A stretch of 64,000 nt of DNA, taken from NCBI GenBank assembly GCA_023375785.1, contig SZWC01000029.1, positions 404,750-468,749 on the forward strand, in the 5' to 3' direction. Below are positions 44,176 through 58,794 of this stretch, in pieces. The notes under the pieces are model-generated. The model was not told the DNA's origin. It ran no database searches and was given only the letters and a program-made list of their open reading frames with translations. Every line of letters begins with the position of its first letter. Position 1 is the stretch's first letter. This DNA comes from Penium margaritaceum. Lineage: Eukaryota > Streptophyta > Zygnematophyceae > Desmidiales > Peniaceae. Made by a program: the position numbers and the translations under genes.

Positions 44176-45626
44176 AGATGGCGCAGGGGTGGAACCACGT
44201 ACGCAATAGATGTTTTTGGCGTGGGCGTACGTCGTCGCAGAGCGGGTGATGCGACCGGGGGGATCCTTGTGCCAAGCTGAAGGTGATGCAGATGCTGAGG
44301 AACGATTGATGATGGAGTGGGCACAGGGACGAGACCAAGTGCGCGATTTTCAATAGGGGAGTAGGATACCACAAGGGGAAGGCAGGTGCCAACGAGCCGC
44401 GAGAAAGCTGCTACTGGCGTGGGTGCTGGCTGCTACGGAAGTGGGCAGCTAGCTCATGCAGATCCAAGTGCCGTTCATAGATGCTGATGATTTCTGATAA
44501 ACCGGAGGCTGATGATGACAGCGGAGTGGGCACAGGGGCGAGCCACGTGTGCTAAAGGAAGTTTCGGCGTGGGCGTAGGTCATCGCGGAAAAGGCGATGC
44601 GACCGGGGGGATCCTTGTGCCGACCTGGCAACGATGCGGACGCGGAGGAAGTGATTGATTGATGAGTGGGCGCAAGGGGAAAACCACGTGCACGAGGAGA
44701 TGATGCTGATGACCATGATGGATGCAAAGGCGACGCGGAGGACGCTGATGACAAGGAACGACGAGGCGAGGCAGGAGCGGGCGGCTGATGAAGTTGAGGA
44801 GGCTGGAGCGAGAAGGCGGAAGACTTGATAATGATGCTAAAGATGAGAGATATGGAGCGGTCCAGGCGGAGTAAGATGAGGCGACGCGGTAGAGATGTCA
44901 CAACTACTTCTTCTTGCATTCAAGAGAGTGACAGCTTGTTCCCCAGTTGGCTCAGAAGTGGGAGCAGGAAGACTGGTGGTGTCCGATATCCTGTAGGCTA
45001 GATGAAGTTGGTTGTGGCACAGAGGGTCAGGCAGCGGGCAAGGGCACTAGACCGCTAATGCCAGTAGAGTGACGGCTTGTTCCCCAGTTGGCTCGAAAAT
45101 GGGAGCAGGAAGACTGGTGGTATCCGATATCCTGACGGCGGTAGTTTTGGCTGCAGCTGCTGACGAGGCGAGGAGGCGATGCAAGAGGGCAGCTCGAGGT
45201 GATGGACGCAGGCGGGCGGAGGATGACAGCAAGGAAGAAGCAGATGAAGCTGACGAGACAAGATGAATGAGGATGAGATGCTTGAGGAGGCAAATGTGAT
45301 GAGGGGCAGCCGATGGTAGACAGCAGGAAGCATCTTGGTAGTTGACGGCAGACGGCGACTCGAGAGTTGCTTGTTGCTGGTGTGGGCGACAAATCACCGG
45401 TAGTTGGCCACGGGTGCGGAAATGGGTGCATGGCTTCCTTGGGCTGACAAGGCGTTTCTTCAGCACGGAGAACTCGTGAGGCAGAGCTGCTGATGTCAGC
45501 TGCTGGCAAAGCGGCGAGGCGCGGGACAACGGTAGCGGTGGCAGAAGATTGCAGGAGAAAGCGATGAAGGGAAGATGGCAGCAGAGCGATGACGTAGTTA
45601 TGGGGCACCGAGTGATGTTGCCTGAT
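44176..45626 (-). other. Untranslated internal region of beta3 with internal repeats
   Basis: No convincing gene. Repeats match those of beta1: GGATCCTTGTGCC near 44261 and 44610, and GTGACAGCTTGTTCCCCAG near 44928 with a copy near 45069. Confidence 0.55.
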
Positions 45627-45638
45627 GCTGTGATACCA
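45627..45638 (-). other. Primer binding site of beta3
   Basis: TGGTATCACAGC on the minus strand directly after LTR end TTCTGACA; one mismatch to the usual TGGTATCAGAGC. Confidence 0.75.
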
Positions 45639-46277
45639 TGTCAGAAGAATGCAGGCGAGAGAACTGCAGTAGCAGAAGCAGGCAGAAGCACTAGGCAAGC
45701 AAGAGTACGTCAGCAGAGTGACGTAACCAAGAGCGGTGCGAGGAGTTAGTTGCAAAGGCTGAGAGGTGCTGAGGCACGAGGTAGTCGAGGTAGACAGGTT
45801 GATATGAGAGAGAGAGTGCTGGAGAGGTGAGTGATGGTTGGCGGAGTGAGGGAGCTCAGTGAAGGAACGAGAGTGACAGAGCGAAGCGTTGAGAGAGGCT
45901 TGCGAAGGAAGGAAATGGGAGGAGCGAGCAGAGCGAAGACACGGCGGTGAAGCCGCGGAACCAAGGGGGAACAGGTTGAGCCAAACTGGTCTGGTTGAAC
46001 TGGGAGGGAATGAACATCCTCCTTATATCAAAGACAGAACAGGACAAGAGTATATGCAACGGCATCTTGTACACTAGCCGGACGTGCGTGCGGTCGAGCT
46101 GCTTATTAGGAGATTACTCGGTATTGTGCCGTTGATCGGTCTGCTGTCAACGGTCAGTGCTTGATGGGGACCGAGGTGATTCAGGCCGGGGCTTAAACCG
46201 GTATTAGGAGAGCTCGGAAATTCCGAGAGGAGACGACTCAAAGGCTCTCGGGGAGAACCCGTCAGTTGTCCTGCCTC
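45639..46277 (-). repeat. 5' LTR of beta3, cut by the assembly gap
   Basis: 639 bp present; alignment with the other LTR predicts about 25 missing bases at the gap edge. Confidence 0.85.
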
Positions 46278-46537
46278 NNNNNNNNNNNNNNNNNNNNNNN
46301 NNNNNNNNNNNNNNNNNNNNNNNNNNNNNNNNNNNNNNNNNNNNNNNNNNNNNNNNNNNNNNNNNNNNNNNNNNNNNNNNNNNNNNNNNNNNNNNNNNNN
46401 NNNNNNNNNNNNNNNNNNNNNNNNNNNNNNNNNNNNNNNNNNNNNNNNNNNNNNNNNNNNNNNNNNNNNNNNNNNNNNNNNNNNNNNNNNNNNNNNNNNN
46501 NNNNNNNNNNNNNNNNNNNNNNNNNNNNNNNNNNNNN
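46278..46537. other. Assembly gap of 260 Ns
   Basis: Unsequenced. Everything right of it has satellite in the opposite orientation. Confidence 1.
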
Positions 46538-49160
46538 GAGCCACCAGTATTCTACCTTGTTTGTACCTGCAAGATCATGCCTATTAGATGTACACTGTGA
46601 TTGGGCACTCTGATTGTGGCTGACTCGTGTTACGATTCGTAGAAGTTAAAGTCACCTGGTAAACATTGTGGTCATGGTCAGTGGCACATGCCAATTTTGT
46701 TAAGGCATTGCGCACAATAGCCACACTGAGCCACCAGTATTCTACCTTGTTTGTACCTGCAAGATCATGCATATAAGATGTGCACAGTGATTGGGTACGC
46801 TGATTGTGGCTGACTCGTGTTATGATTCGTAGAAGTTAAAGTCACCTGGTAACCTTTGTGGTCATGGTCAGTGGCACATGCCAACTTTGTCAAGGCATTA
46901 CGCACAATAGCCACACCGCGCCACCAGTATTCTACCTTCATTGTACCTGCAAGCTCATGCCTAGTACATCTGCACTGTGATTGGACACTCGACCGTGGCT
47001 GACTCGTGTTTTGATTCATAGTCGTTTAAGGTACTTGGTAAACTTTGTGGTCATGGTCAGTGGCACATGAAAACTTTGTCAAGGCATTGCGCACAATGGC
47101 CATGCCAAGCCACCGGTTTTTTACCTTGTTTATACCTGCAAGATCATGCCTAGTACATCTGCACTGTGCTTGGACACTCTGACCTTGGTTGACTCGTGTT
47201 ATGATTCTTATAAGTTAAAGTCACTTGGTAAACTTTGTGGTCATGGTCAGTGGAACATGCCAACTCTGTCAAGGCATTGCACACAATAGCCGTGTCAAGA
47301 CACCGGGTTTTTACCCTGTTTATACCCGCAAGGTCATGCATATTATATGTGCACTGCGATTGGGCACTCTGACCGTGGCTGACTCGTGTTACGATTCGTA
47401 GAAGTTAAGGTCACTTGGTAAACTTTGTGGTCATGGTCAGTGGCACATTCAAACTTTGTCAAGGCATTGCGGACAATAGCCACACCAAGGCACCAGTATT
47501 CTACCTTGTTTATACCTGCAAGGTCATATATAGTACATATGCACTGTGATTGCACATTCTGACAGTGGCTGACTCGTGTTACGGTCTGTAGAAGTTTAAG
47601 TCACTTGGTAAACTTTGTGGTTATGGTCAGTGGAACATTTCAACTTTGTCAAGGCATTTCGCACAATAGCCACACCAATGTACATGTATTCTATCTTGTT
47701 TGTACCTGCATGGTGATGCCTAGTACATCTGCACTGTGATTGGACACTCCGACCGTGGCTGACTCGTGGTATGATCAATAGAAGTGAAAGTCACTTGGAT
47801 ACATTTGTGGTCATGGTCAGTGGCACGTGCCAACTTTGTCAAGGCATTGCGCACGATAGCCACACCGAGCCACCAGTATTCCACCTTGTTTGCACCTGCA
47901 AGATCATGCCTAGTACATCTGCACTGTGATTGGACACTCTGATAATGGCTGACTCGTGTTATGATTCATAGCCGTTTAAGGTACTTGGTAAACTTTGTGG
48001 TCATCGTCAGTGGCACATGCCAACTTTGTCAAGGCATTGCGCACAATAGCCGTCCCAAGCCACCCGTTTCTACCCTGTTTATACCTGCAAGGTCATGCAT
48101 ATAAGATGTGCACTGTGATTGGGTACTATGACCGTGGCTGACTCGTGTTATGATTCGTAGAAGTTAAAGTCACTTGGTAAACTGTGTGGTCATGGTCAGT
48201 GGCACATGCCAACTTTGTCAAGGCATTGCGCACAATAGCCACACCGGGCCACCAGTATTCTACCTTTTTTGCACCTGCAAGATCATGCCTGGTACATCTG
48301 CACTGTGATTGGACACTCTGACCGTGGCTGGCTCGTGCTATGATCAATATAAGTACAAGTCACTTGGATACATTTGTGGTCATGGTCAGTGGCACATGTA
48401 ATCTTTGTCAAGGCATTGCACACAATAGCCACACCGAGCTACCAGTATTCTACCTTGTTTATACCTGTAAGCTCATGCCCAGTATATCTGCACTGTGACT
48501 AAACACTCTGACCGTGGCTGACTCGTGTTATGATTCATATTCTTTTAATGTACTTGGTCAACTTTGTGGTCATGGTCAGTGGCACATGCCAACTTTGTCA
48601 AGGCATTACGTACACTAGTCGTACCAAGCCACCGGTTTTTTACCTTTTTATATACATGCAAGGTCATGCATATTAGATGTGCAATGTGACTGGACACTCA
48701 GACCGTGGCTGACTCGTGTTATGATCAATAGAAGTAAAAGTCACTCCGATACATTTGTGGTCATGATCAGTGGCACATGCCAAATTTGTCAAGGCATTGC
48801 GCACAATAGCCGCATCAAGCCACCAGTATTCTACCTTGTTTGTACCTGTAAAATCATGCCTAGTACATCTGCACTGTGATTGGACACTCTGACCGTGGCA
48901 GACTCGTGTCATGATCAATAGAAGTAAATGTCACTTGGATAATTTTGTGGTCATGGTCAGTGACACATGTCAACTTTGTCAAGGCATTGCACACAATAGC
49001 CACACCGAGCTACCAGTATTTTACCTTCTTTATACCTATAAGGTCATGCCCACTATATTTGCACTGTGACTAGACACTCTGACCGTGGCGGACTTGTGTT
49101 ATGATTCATATCCGTGTAAGGTACTGGGTAAACTTTGTGGTCATGGTCAGTGGCACATGT
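46538..49160 (-). repeat. 190-bp satellite, opposite orientation
   Basis: About 14 diverged monomers that match the left arrays only when reverse-complemented (TGACTCGTGTTATGATT instead of AATCATAACACGAGTCA). No gene. Confidence 0.93.
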
Positions 49161-49291
49161 TAATCCTCCATTTTAGGATCCGAGCAATCCTTGAGTCGCC
49201 AGATCCATCGACGAGGAATTTCCTCTCTCTGGCGGCTCGTCGGCGCCTCCCGGCGCCGCACTTGGGCATGCAGAGGGGCAAATCTTCAACA
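49161..49291 (-). mobile_element. 131-bp copia LTR fragment inside satellite
   Basis: The reverse complement starts TGTTGAAGATTTGCCC and follows the left copia LTR (34482-34610) closely, then returns to satellite. About 17 bp of satellite are missing. The junction ...GTGCACAA/TGTTGAAG is at the same monomer position as the junction at 34481/34482. Confidence 0.85.
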
Positions 49292-52200
49292 TTGTGCACA
49301 ATAGCCGTGCTAATCCACCGGTTTTTTACCTTGTTTATACCTGCAAGATTGTGCCTAGTACATCTTTACTGTGATTGGACACTCTGACCGTGGCTGACTC
49401 GTGCTATGATTCGTATCAGTTAAAGTCACTTGGTAAACTTTTTGGTCATGGTCAGTGGCACATGCCAACTTTTTCAAGGCATTGCGCACAATAGCCGTGC
49501 CAAGACAAAGATATTAACCCTGTTTATACCTGCAAGGTCATGCATGTTAGATTTGCACTGTGATTGGACACTCTGACCGTGGCTCACTCGTGTTACAATT
49601 CGTAGAAGATAAAGTCACTTGGTAAACTTTGTGGTCATGGTCAGTGGCACATGCCAACGTAGTCATGGCATTGCGCACCATAGCCACAACGAGCCACTAG
49701 AATTCTACCTTGCTTATACCTGCAAGGTCATGCCTAGTACATCTGAACTGTGATTGAACACTCTGACCGTGGCAGACTCGTGTTACGATCCGTAGAAGTT
49801 AAAGTCACTTGGCAAACTTTGTGGTCATGGTCAGAGGCACATTCCAACTTTGACAAGGCATTGTGCACAATAGCCACACCGATATACCAGTATTCTATCA
49901 TTTTCATACCTGCAAGATTATGCCTAGTACATCTGCACTGTGATTGGACACCCTGACCGTGGCTAACTCGTGTTATGATCAATAGAAGTAAAAGTCACTT
50001 GGATACATTTGTGGTCATGGTCAGTGGCATATGCCAACTTTGTCAAGGCATTGCGCACAATAGGCACACCGAGCCACCAGTATTGTACATTGTTTGCACT
50101 TGCAGGATCATACCTAGTACATCTGCACTGTGATTAGACACTCTGACCATGGCTGTCTCGTGTTATGATTCATAGCTGTTTAAGGTACTTGGTAAACTTT
50201 GTGGTCATGGTCAGTGGCACATGCCAACTTTGTCAAGGCATTGCGCACTATAGCCGTCCCAAGCCACCGGTTGTTTTCCCTGTTTATACCTGCAAGGTCA
50301 TGCACACAATATGAGCAATGTGATTGGGTACTCTGACCGTGGCTGACTCGTGTTATGATTCGTAGAAGTTAAAGACACTTGGTAAGCATTTGTGGTCATG
50401 GTCAGTGGCACATGCCAACTTTGTCAAGGCATTGCGCACAATAGCCACACGGAGCCACCAGTATTCTAACTTGTTTGTACGTGCAAGATCATGCCTAGTA
50501 CATGTGCACCGTGATTGTACACTCTGACCGTGGCTGGCACGTGTTATGGTCAATAGAAGTAAAAGTCACTTGGATACATTTGTGGTCATGATCAGTGGCA
50601 CATGCCAACTTTGTCAAGGCATTGCGCACAATAGCCAGCCCAAGACAAAAGCATTCTACCTTGTTTATACCTGCAAGGTCATGCCCAGTATATCTGCACT
50701 GTGATTGGGCACTCTGACTGTGGCTGACTCGTGTTAGGATTCGTAGAAGTTAAAGTCACTTGGTAAACTTTATGGTCATGGTCAGTGGCACATGCCAACT
50801 TTGTCAAGGCATTGCGCACAATAGCCACACCGAGCCACCAGTATTCTACCTTGTTTGTACCTGCAAGCTCATGCCTAGTACATCTTCGCTTTTATTGGAC
50901 ACTCGACCATCGTTGACTTGTGTTATGATTCATAGTTGTTTAAGGTACTTGGTAAACATTGTGGTCATGGCCAGTGGCACATGCAAACTTTGTCAAGGCA
51001 TTGTGCACAATGGCCGTGCCAAGCCACTGGTTTTTTACTATGCTTATACCTGCAAGACCATGCCTAGTACATCTGCACTGTGATTGGACACTCTGACCTT
51101 GGCTGACTCGTGTTATGATTCTTAGAAGTAAAAATCACTTGGTAAACTTTGTGGCCATGGTCAGTGGCACATGCAAACTTTGTCAAGGTATTGCACGCAA
51201 TAGCCGTGCCAAGACACCGGGTTTTTACCCTGTTTATACCTGGAAGGTCATGCATGTTATATGTGCACTGTGATTGGGCACTCTGACCGTGGCTGACTCG
51301 TGTTACAATTCGTAGAAGTTAAAGTCACTTGGTAAACGTTGTGGTCATGGTCAGTGGCACATGCCAACTTTGTCAAGGCATTGCGCACAATAGCCACACC
51401 AAGCCACCAGTATTCTACCTTGTTTATACCTGCAAGGTCATGTATAGTAAATATTAACTGTGATTGGACACTCTGACCGTGGCTGACTCTGTTACGATCT
51501 GTAAAAGTTAACGTCACTTGGTAAACTTCGTGGTCATGGTCCGTGGCACATTCCAACTTTGTCGAGGCATTTCGCACAATAGCCGCACCAAGCCACCAGT
51601 ATTCTACCTTGTTTGTACCTACAAGATCATGCACAGTACATCTGCACTGTGATTGGACACTCTGACCGTGGCTGACTCGTGTTATGATGAATAGAAGTAA
51701 AAGTCACTTGGATACATTTGTGGTCATGGTCAGTGGCACATGCCAACTTTGTCAAGGCATTGCGCACAATAGCCACACCGAGCCACCAGTATTCTACCTT
51801 GTTTGCACCTGTAAGATCATGCCTTGTACATCTGCACTGTGATTGGACACTCTGACCGTGGCTGGCTCGTGTTATGATCAATGGAAGTAATGTCACTTGG
51901 ATACATTTGTGGTCATGGTCAGTGGCACATGTCAACTTTGTCAAGGCATTGCACACAATAGCCACATTGAGCCATCAGTATTCTACCTTGTTTATACCTG
52001 TAAGGTCATGCTTAGTATATCTGCACTGTAACTAGACACTCTGACCGAGGCTGACTTGTGTTATGACTCATAGCCGTTTAAGGTACTTGGAAAACTTTGT
52101 GGTCATGGTCAGGGGCACATGCCAACGTTGTCAAGGCATTGCGCACAATGGCCGCACCAAGACACCAGTATTCTACCTTGTTTGTACCCGTAAGATCATG

Positions 52201-55200
52201 CCTAGTACATCTGCACTGTGATTGGACACTCTGACCGTGGCTGACTCGTGTCATGATCAGTATGAGTACAAGTCACTTGGGTACATTCGTGGTCATGGTC
52301 AGTGGCACATGTCAACTTTGTCAAGGCATTGCACACAATAGCCACACCGAGCTACCAGTATTCTACCTTGTTTATACCTGTAAGGTCATGCCCCGTATAT
52401 CTGCACTATGACTAGACACTCTGACCGTGTCTGACTCGTGTTATGATTCATATCCGTTGAAGGTACTTGGTAAACTTTGTGGTTATTGTCAGTGGCACAT
52501 GCCAATTTTGTCAAGGCATTACGCACAAAAGTCGTGCCAAGCCACCAGGTTTTTACCATTTTAAAACCTGCAAGGTCATGCATATTATATGTGCACTGTG
52601 ACTGGACACTCAGACTGTGGCTGACTCGTGTTATGATTAATAGAAGTAAAAGTCACTTGGATACATTTGTGGTCATGGTAAGTGGCACATGCCAACGTTG
52701 TAAAGGCATTGTGCACAATAGCCACACCGAGGCACCAGTATTCTATGTTGTTTGTACCTGCAAGGTCATAACCAGTATATCTGCACTGTGATTGGACACT
52801 CTGACCGTGGCTGACTCGTGTTATGATCAATAGAAGTAAAAGTCACTTGGATACATTTGTGGTCATGGTCAGTGGCACAAGCCAACTTTGTCAAGGCATT
52901 GCGCACAATAGCCGCACCAAGCCACCAGTATTCTACATTTTTTGTACCTGAAAGATCATGCCTAGTACATCTGCACTGTGATTGGACACTCTGACCGTGG
53001 CTGACTTGTGTCATGATCAATAGAAGTAAAAGTCACTTGGGTACATTCGTGGTCATGGTCAGTGGTACATGCCAACTTTGTCAAGGCATTGCGCACAAAA
53101 GCCACACCGAGCCACCAGTAGTCTACATTGTTTGCACCTGTAAAATCATGCCTAGTACATATGCACTGTGATTGGACACTCTGACCGTGGCTGGCTCGTG
53201 TTATGATCAATAGAAGTAATGTCACTTGGATACATTTGTGGTCATGGTCAGTGGCACATGTCAACTTTGTCAAGGCATTGCACATAAAAGCCACATTGAG
53301 CCATCAGTATTCTACCTTGTTTATACCTGTAAGGTCATGCTTAGTATATCTGCACTGTAACTAGACACTCTGACCGTGGCTGACTTGTGTTATGACTCAT
53401 AGCCGTTTAAGGTACTTGGAAAACTTTGTGGTCATGGTCAGGGGCACATGCCAACTTTGTCAAGGCATTGCGCACAATAGTTGTGCCAAGCCACCGGTTT
53501 TTTACCCTTTTTATACCTGCAAGGTCATGCATATTAGATGTGCACTGTGATTGGACACTCTGACCGTGGCGGACTCGTGTTATGATTAATAGAAGTAAAA
53601 GTCACTTGGATACATTTGTGGTCATGGTCAGTGCCACATGCCAACTTCGTCAAGGCATTGCGCACAATAGCCACACCGAGCCACCAGTATTCTACCTTGT
53701 TTGTACCTGCAAGGTCATGCCCAGTAGTTCTACTATATGATTGGACACTCTGACCGTGGGTGACTCGTGTTATGATCAATAGAAGTAAAAGTCACTTGGA
53801 TACATTTGTGGTCATGGTCAGTGGCACATGCCAACTTTGTCAAGGCATTACGCACAATGGCCGCACCAAGACACCAGTATTCTACCTTGTTTGTACCCGT
53901 AAGATCATGCCTAGTACATCTGCACTGTGATTGGACACTCTGACCGTGGCTGACTCGTGTCATGATCAGTAGGAGTAAAAGTCACTTGGGTACATTCGTG
54001 GTCATGGTCAGTGGCACATGCCAACTTTGTCAAGGCATTGCGCACAAAAGCCACACCGAGCCACCAGTATTCTACATTGTTTGCACCTGTGAAATCATGC
54101 CTAGTACATATGCACTGTGATTGGACACTCTGACCGTGGCTGGCTCGTGTTATGATCAATAGAAGTAAACTCACTTGGATACATTTGTGGTCATGGTCAG
54201 TGGCACATGTCAACTTTGTCAAGGCATTGCACACAATAGCCACATTGAGCCATCAGTATTCTACCTTGTTTATACCTGTAAGGTCATGCTTGGTATATAT
54301 GCATTGTGACTATACACTCTGACCGTGGCTGACTCGTGTTATGACTCATAGCCGTTTAAGGTACTTGAAAAACTTTGTGATCATGGTCAGGGGCACATGC
54401 CAACTTTGTCAAGGCATTGCGCACAATGGTCGTGCCAAGCCACCGGTTTTTTACCTTTTTTATACCTTCAAGGTCATGCATATTAGATGTGCACTGTGAT
54501 TGGACACTCTGACCGTGGCTGACTCGTGTTATCATTAATAGAAGTAAAAGTCACTTGGATACATTTGTGGTCATGGTCAGTGGCACATGCCAACTTTGTC
54601 AAGGCATTGCGCACAATAGCTACACCGAGCCACCAGTATTCTACCTTGTTTGTACCTGCAAGGTCATGCCCAGTTTTTCTACACTGTGATTGGACACCCT
54701 GACCGTGGGTGACTCGTGTTATGATCAATAGAAGTAAAAGTCACTTGGATACATTTGTGGTCATGTTCAGTGGCACATGCCAACTTTGTCAAGGCATTAC
54801 GCACAATGGCCGCACCGAGCCACCAGTATTTTACCTTGTCTGTACCTGCAAGATCATGCCTAGTACGTCTGCACTATGATTGGACACTCTGACCGTGGCT
54901 GACTCGTGTCATGACCAATAGAAGTAAAAGTCACTTGGATACATGTGTGGTCATGGTCAGTGGCACACGCCAACTTTGTCAATGCATTGCGCACAATAGC
55001 CACACCGAGCCACCAGTATTCTACCTTTTTTATACCTGTAAGTTCATGCCCCGAATATCTGCACTATGACTAGACACTCTGACCGTGGCTGACTCGTGTT
55101 ATGATTCATATCCGTTTAAGGTACTTGGTAAACTTTGTGGTCATTGTCAGTGGCACATGCCATCTTTGTCAAGGCATTACGCACAAAAGTCGTGCCAAGC

Positions 55201-55354
55201 CACCGGTTTTTTACGGTTTTTAAACCTGCAAGGTCATGCATATTATATTTGCACTGTGACTGGACACTCAGACTGTGGCTGACTCGTGTTATGATTAATA
55301 GAAGTAAAAGTCACTTGGATACATTTGTGGTCATGGTCAGTGGCACATGCCAAC
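49292..55354 (-). repeat. 190-bp satellite, opposite orientation
   Basis: About 32 monomers. Multi-monomer blocks recur; for example 52962-53294 and 53911-54243 match at a spacing of 949 bp (five monomers). No gene. Confidence 0.93.
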
Positions 55355-55355
55355 N
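55355..55355. other. Single-N contig join inside satellite
   Basis: CATGCCAAC-N-ATCTGCACTG skips most of a monomer, so the join is out of phase with the repeat. Confidence 0.9.
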
Positions 55356-58300
55356 ATCTGCACTGTGATTGGACACTCTGACCGTGGCTGACTCGTGTCA
55401 TGATCAATAGAAGTAAAAGTCACTTGGGTACATTCGTGGTCATGGTCAGTGGCACATGCCAACTTTGTCAAGGCATTGCGCACAAAAGCCACACCGAGCC
55501 ACCAGTATTCTACATGGTTTGCACCTGTGAAATCATGCCTAGTACATATGCACTGTGATTGGACACTCTGACCGTGGCTGGCTCGTGTTATGATCAATAG
55601 AAGTAAAGTCACTTGGATACATTTGTGGTCATGGTCAGTGGCACATGCCAACTTTGTCAAGGCATTACGCACAATGGCCGTACCAAGCCACCAGTATTCT
55701 ACCTTGTTTGTACCTGAAAGATCATGCCTAGTACATCTGCACTGTGATTGGACACTCTGACCATGGCTGACTCGTGTCATGATCAATAGAAGTAATAGTC
55801 ACTTGGGTACATTCGTGGTCATGGTCAGTGGCACATGCCAGCTTTGTCAAGGCATTGCGCACAAAAGCCACACCAAGCCACCAGTAGTCTACATTGTTTG
55901 CACCTGAAAAATCATGCCTAGTACATATGCACTGTGATTGGACACTCTGACCGTGGCTGGCTCGTGTTATGATCAATAGAAGTAATGTCACTTGGATACA
56001 TTTGTGGTCATGGTCAGTGGCACATGTCAACTTTGTCAAGGCATTGCACACAATAGCCACATTGAGCCATCAGTATTCTACCTTGTTTATACCTGTAAGG
56101 TCATGCTTAGTATATCTGCACTGTGACTAGACACTCTGAACGTGGCTGACTCGTGTTATGACTCATAGCCGTTTAAGGTACTTGGAAAACTTTGTGGTCA
56201 TGGTCAGGGGCACATGCCAACTTTGTCAAGGCATTGCGCACAATAGTCGTGCCAAGCCACCGGTTTTTTTCCTTTTTTATACCTGCAAGGTCATGCATAT
56301 GAGATGTGCACTGTGATTGGACACTCTGGCCGTGGCGGACTCGTGTTATGATTAATAGAAGTAAAAGTCACTTGGATACATTTGTGGTCATGGTCAGTGC
56401 CACATGCCAACTTCGTCAAGGCATTGCGCACAATAGCCACACCGAGCCACCAGTATTCTACCTTGTTTGTACATGCAAGATCATGCCTAGTACATTGCAC
56501 AGTGATTGGACACTCTGACCGTGGCTGACTCGTGTTATGATTAATAGAAGTAAAAGTCACTTGGGTACATTCGTGGTCATGGTCAGTGGCACATGTCAAC
56601 TTTGTCAAGGCATTGCGCACAATAGTCGTGCCAAGCCACCGGTTTTTTTCCTTTTTTATACCTGCAAGGTCATGCATATGAGATGTGCACTGTGATTGGA
56701 CACTCTGGCCGTGGCGGACTCGTGTTATGATTAATAGAAGTAAAAGTCACTTGGGTACATTCGTGGTCATGGTCAGTGGCACATGTCAACTTTGTCAAGG
56801 CATTGCGCACAATAGTCGTGCCAAGCCACCGGTTTTTTTCCTTTTTTATACCTGCAAGGTCATGCATATGAGATGTGCACTGTGATTGGACACTCTGGCC
56901 GTGGCGGACTCGTGTTATGATTAATAGAAGTAAAAGTCACTTGGGTACATTCGTGGTCATGGTCAGTGGCACATGTCAACTTTGTCAAGGCATTGCACAC
57001 AATAGCCACATTGAGCCATCAGTATTCTACCTTGTTTATACCTGTAAGGTCATGCTTAGTAGATCTGCACTGTGACTAGACACTCTGAACGTGGCTGACT
57101 CGTGTTATGACTCATAGCCATTTAAGGTACTTGGAAAACTTTGTGGTCATGGTCAGGGGCACATGCCAACTTTGTCAAGGCATTACGCACAATGGCCGTA
57201 CCAAGCCACCAGTATTCTACCTTGTTTGTACCTGCAAGGTCATGCATATTAGATCTGCACTGTGATTGGACACTCTGACCGTGGCTGGCTCGTGTTATGA
57301 TCAATAGAAGTAAAGTCACTTGGATACATTTGTGGTCATGGTCAGTGGCACATGTCAACTTTGTCAAGGCATTGCGCACAATGGTCGTGCCAAGCCACCG
57401 GTTTTTAACCCTTTTTATACCTTCAAGGTCATGCATATTAGATGTGCACTGTAATTGGACACTCTGACCGTGGCGGACTCGTGTTATCATTAATAGAAGT
57501 AAAAGTCACTTGGATACATTTGTGGTCATGGTCAGTGGCACATGCCAACTTTGTCAAGGCATTGCGCACAATAGCTACACCGAGCCACCAGTATTCTACC
57601 TTGTTTGTACATGCAACGTCATGCCCAGATTTTCTACACTGTGATTGGACACCCTGACCGTGGGTGACTCGTGTAATGATCAATAGAAGTAAAAGTCACT
57701 TTGATACATTTGTGGTCATGTTCAGTGGCACATGCCAACTTTGTCAAGGCATTACGCACAATGGCCGCACCGAGCCACCAGTATTCTACCTTGTTGTTAC
57801 CTGCAATATCATGCCTAGTACATCTGCACTATGATTGGACACTCTGACCGTGGCTGACTCGTGTCATGATCAATAGAAGTAAATATCACTTGGATACATC
57901 TGTGGTCATGGTCAGTGGCACACGCCAACTTTGTCAATGCATTGCGCACAATAGCCACACCGAGCCACCAGTATTCTGCCCTTTTTATACCTGTAAGGTC
58001 ATGCCCCGTATATCTGCACTATGACTAGACACTCTGACCGTGGCTGACTCGTGTTATGATTCATATCCCTTTAAGGTACTTGGTAAACTTTGTGGTCATT
58101 GTCAGTGGCACATGCCATCTTTGTCAAGGTATTACGCACAAAAGTCGTGCCAAGCCACCAGTTTTTTACCGTTTTAAAACCTACAAGGTCATGCATATCA
58201 TATGTGCACTGTGACTGGACACTCAGACTGTGGCTGACTCGTGTTATGATTAATAGAAGTAAAAGTCACTTGGATACATTTGTGGTCATGGTCAGTGGCA

Positions 58301-58794
58301 CATGCCAGCGTTGTCAAGGCATTGTGCACAATAGCCACACCGAGCCAGCAGTATTCTATGTTGTTTGTACCTGCAAGGTCATGCCCAGTATATCTGCACT
58401 GTGATTGGACACTCTGACCGTGGCTGACTCGTGTTACGATCAATAGAAGTAAAAGTCACTTGGATACGTTTGTGGTCATGGTAAGTGGCACATGCCAACT
58501 TTGTCAAGGCATTGCGCACAATAGCCGCACCAAGCCACCAGTATTCTACCTTGTTTGTACCTGAAAGATCATGCCCAGTACATCTGCACTGTGATTGGAC
58601 ACTCTGACCGTGGCTGACTCGTGTCATGATAAATAGAAGTAAAAGTCACTTGGGTACATTCGTGGTCATGGTCAGTGGCACATGCCATCTTTGTCATTGC
58701 GCACAAAAGCCACACCGAGCCACCAGTATTCTACATTGTTCGTACCTGCAAAATCATGCCCAGTACATATACACTGTGATTGGACACTCTGACC

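Larger units (their letters stand above)
42437..46277 (-). mobile_element. Beta-family LTR element 'beta3' inserted in the copia arm
   Basis: Minus strand: 5' LTR from the gap at 46277 to 45639, primer site TGGTATCACAG just inside, internal repeats, Gag-like ORF 44175-43327, purine tract CAAAGGGGG, 3' LTR 43288-42624. The first 187 bp (42437-42623) repeat the LTR edge and are a contig overlap. No RT or integrase. The outer end of the 5' LTR (about 25 bp) and the right flank lie in the gap. Confidence 0.82.
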
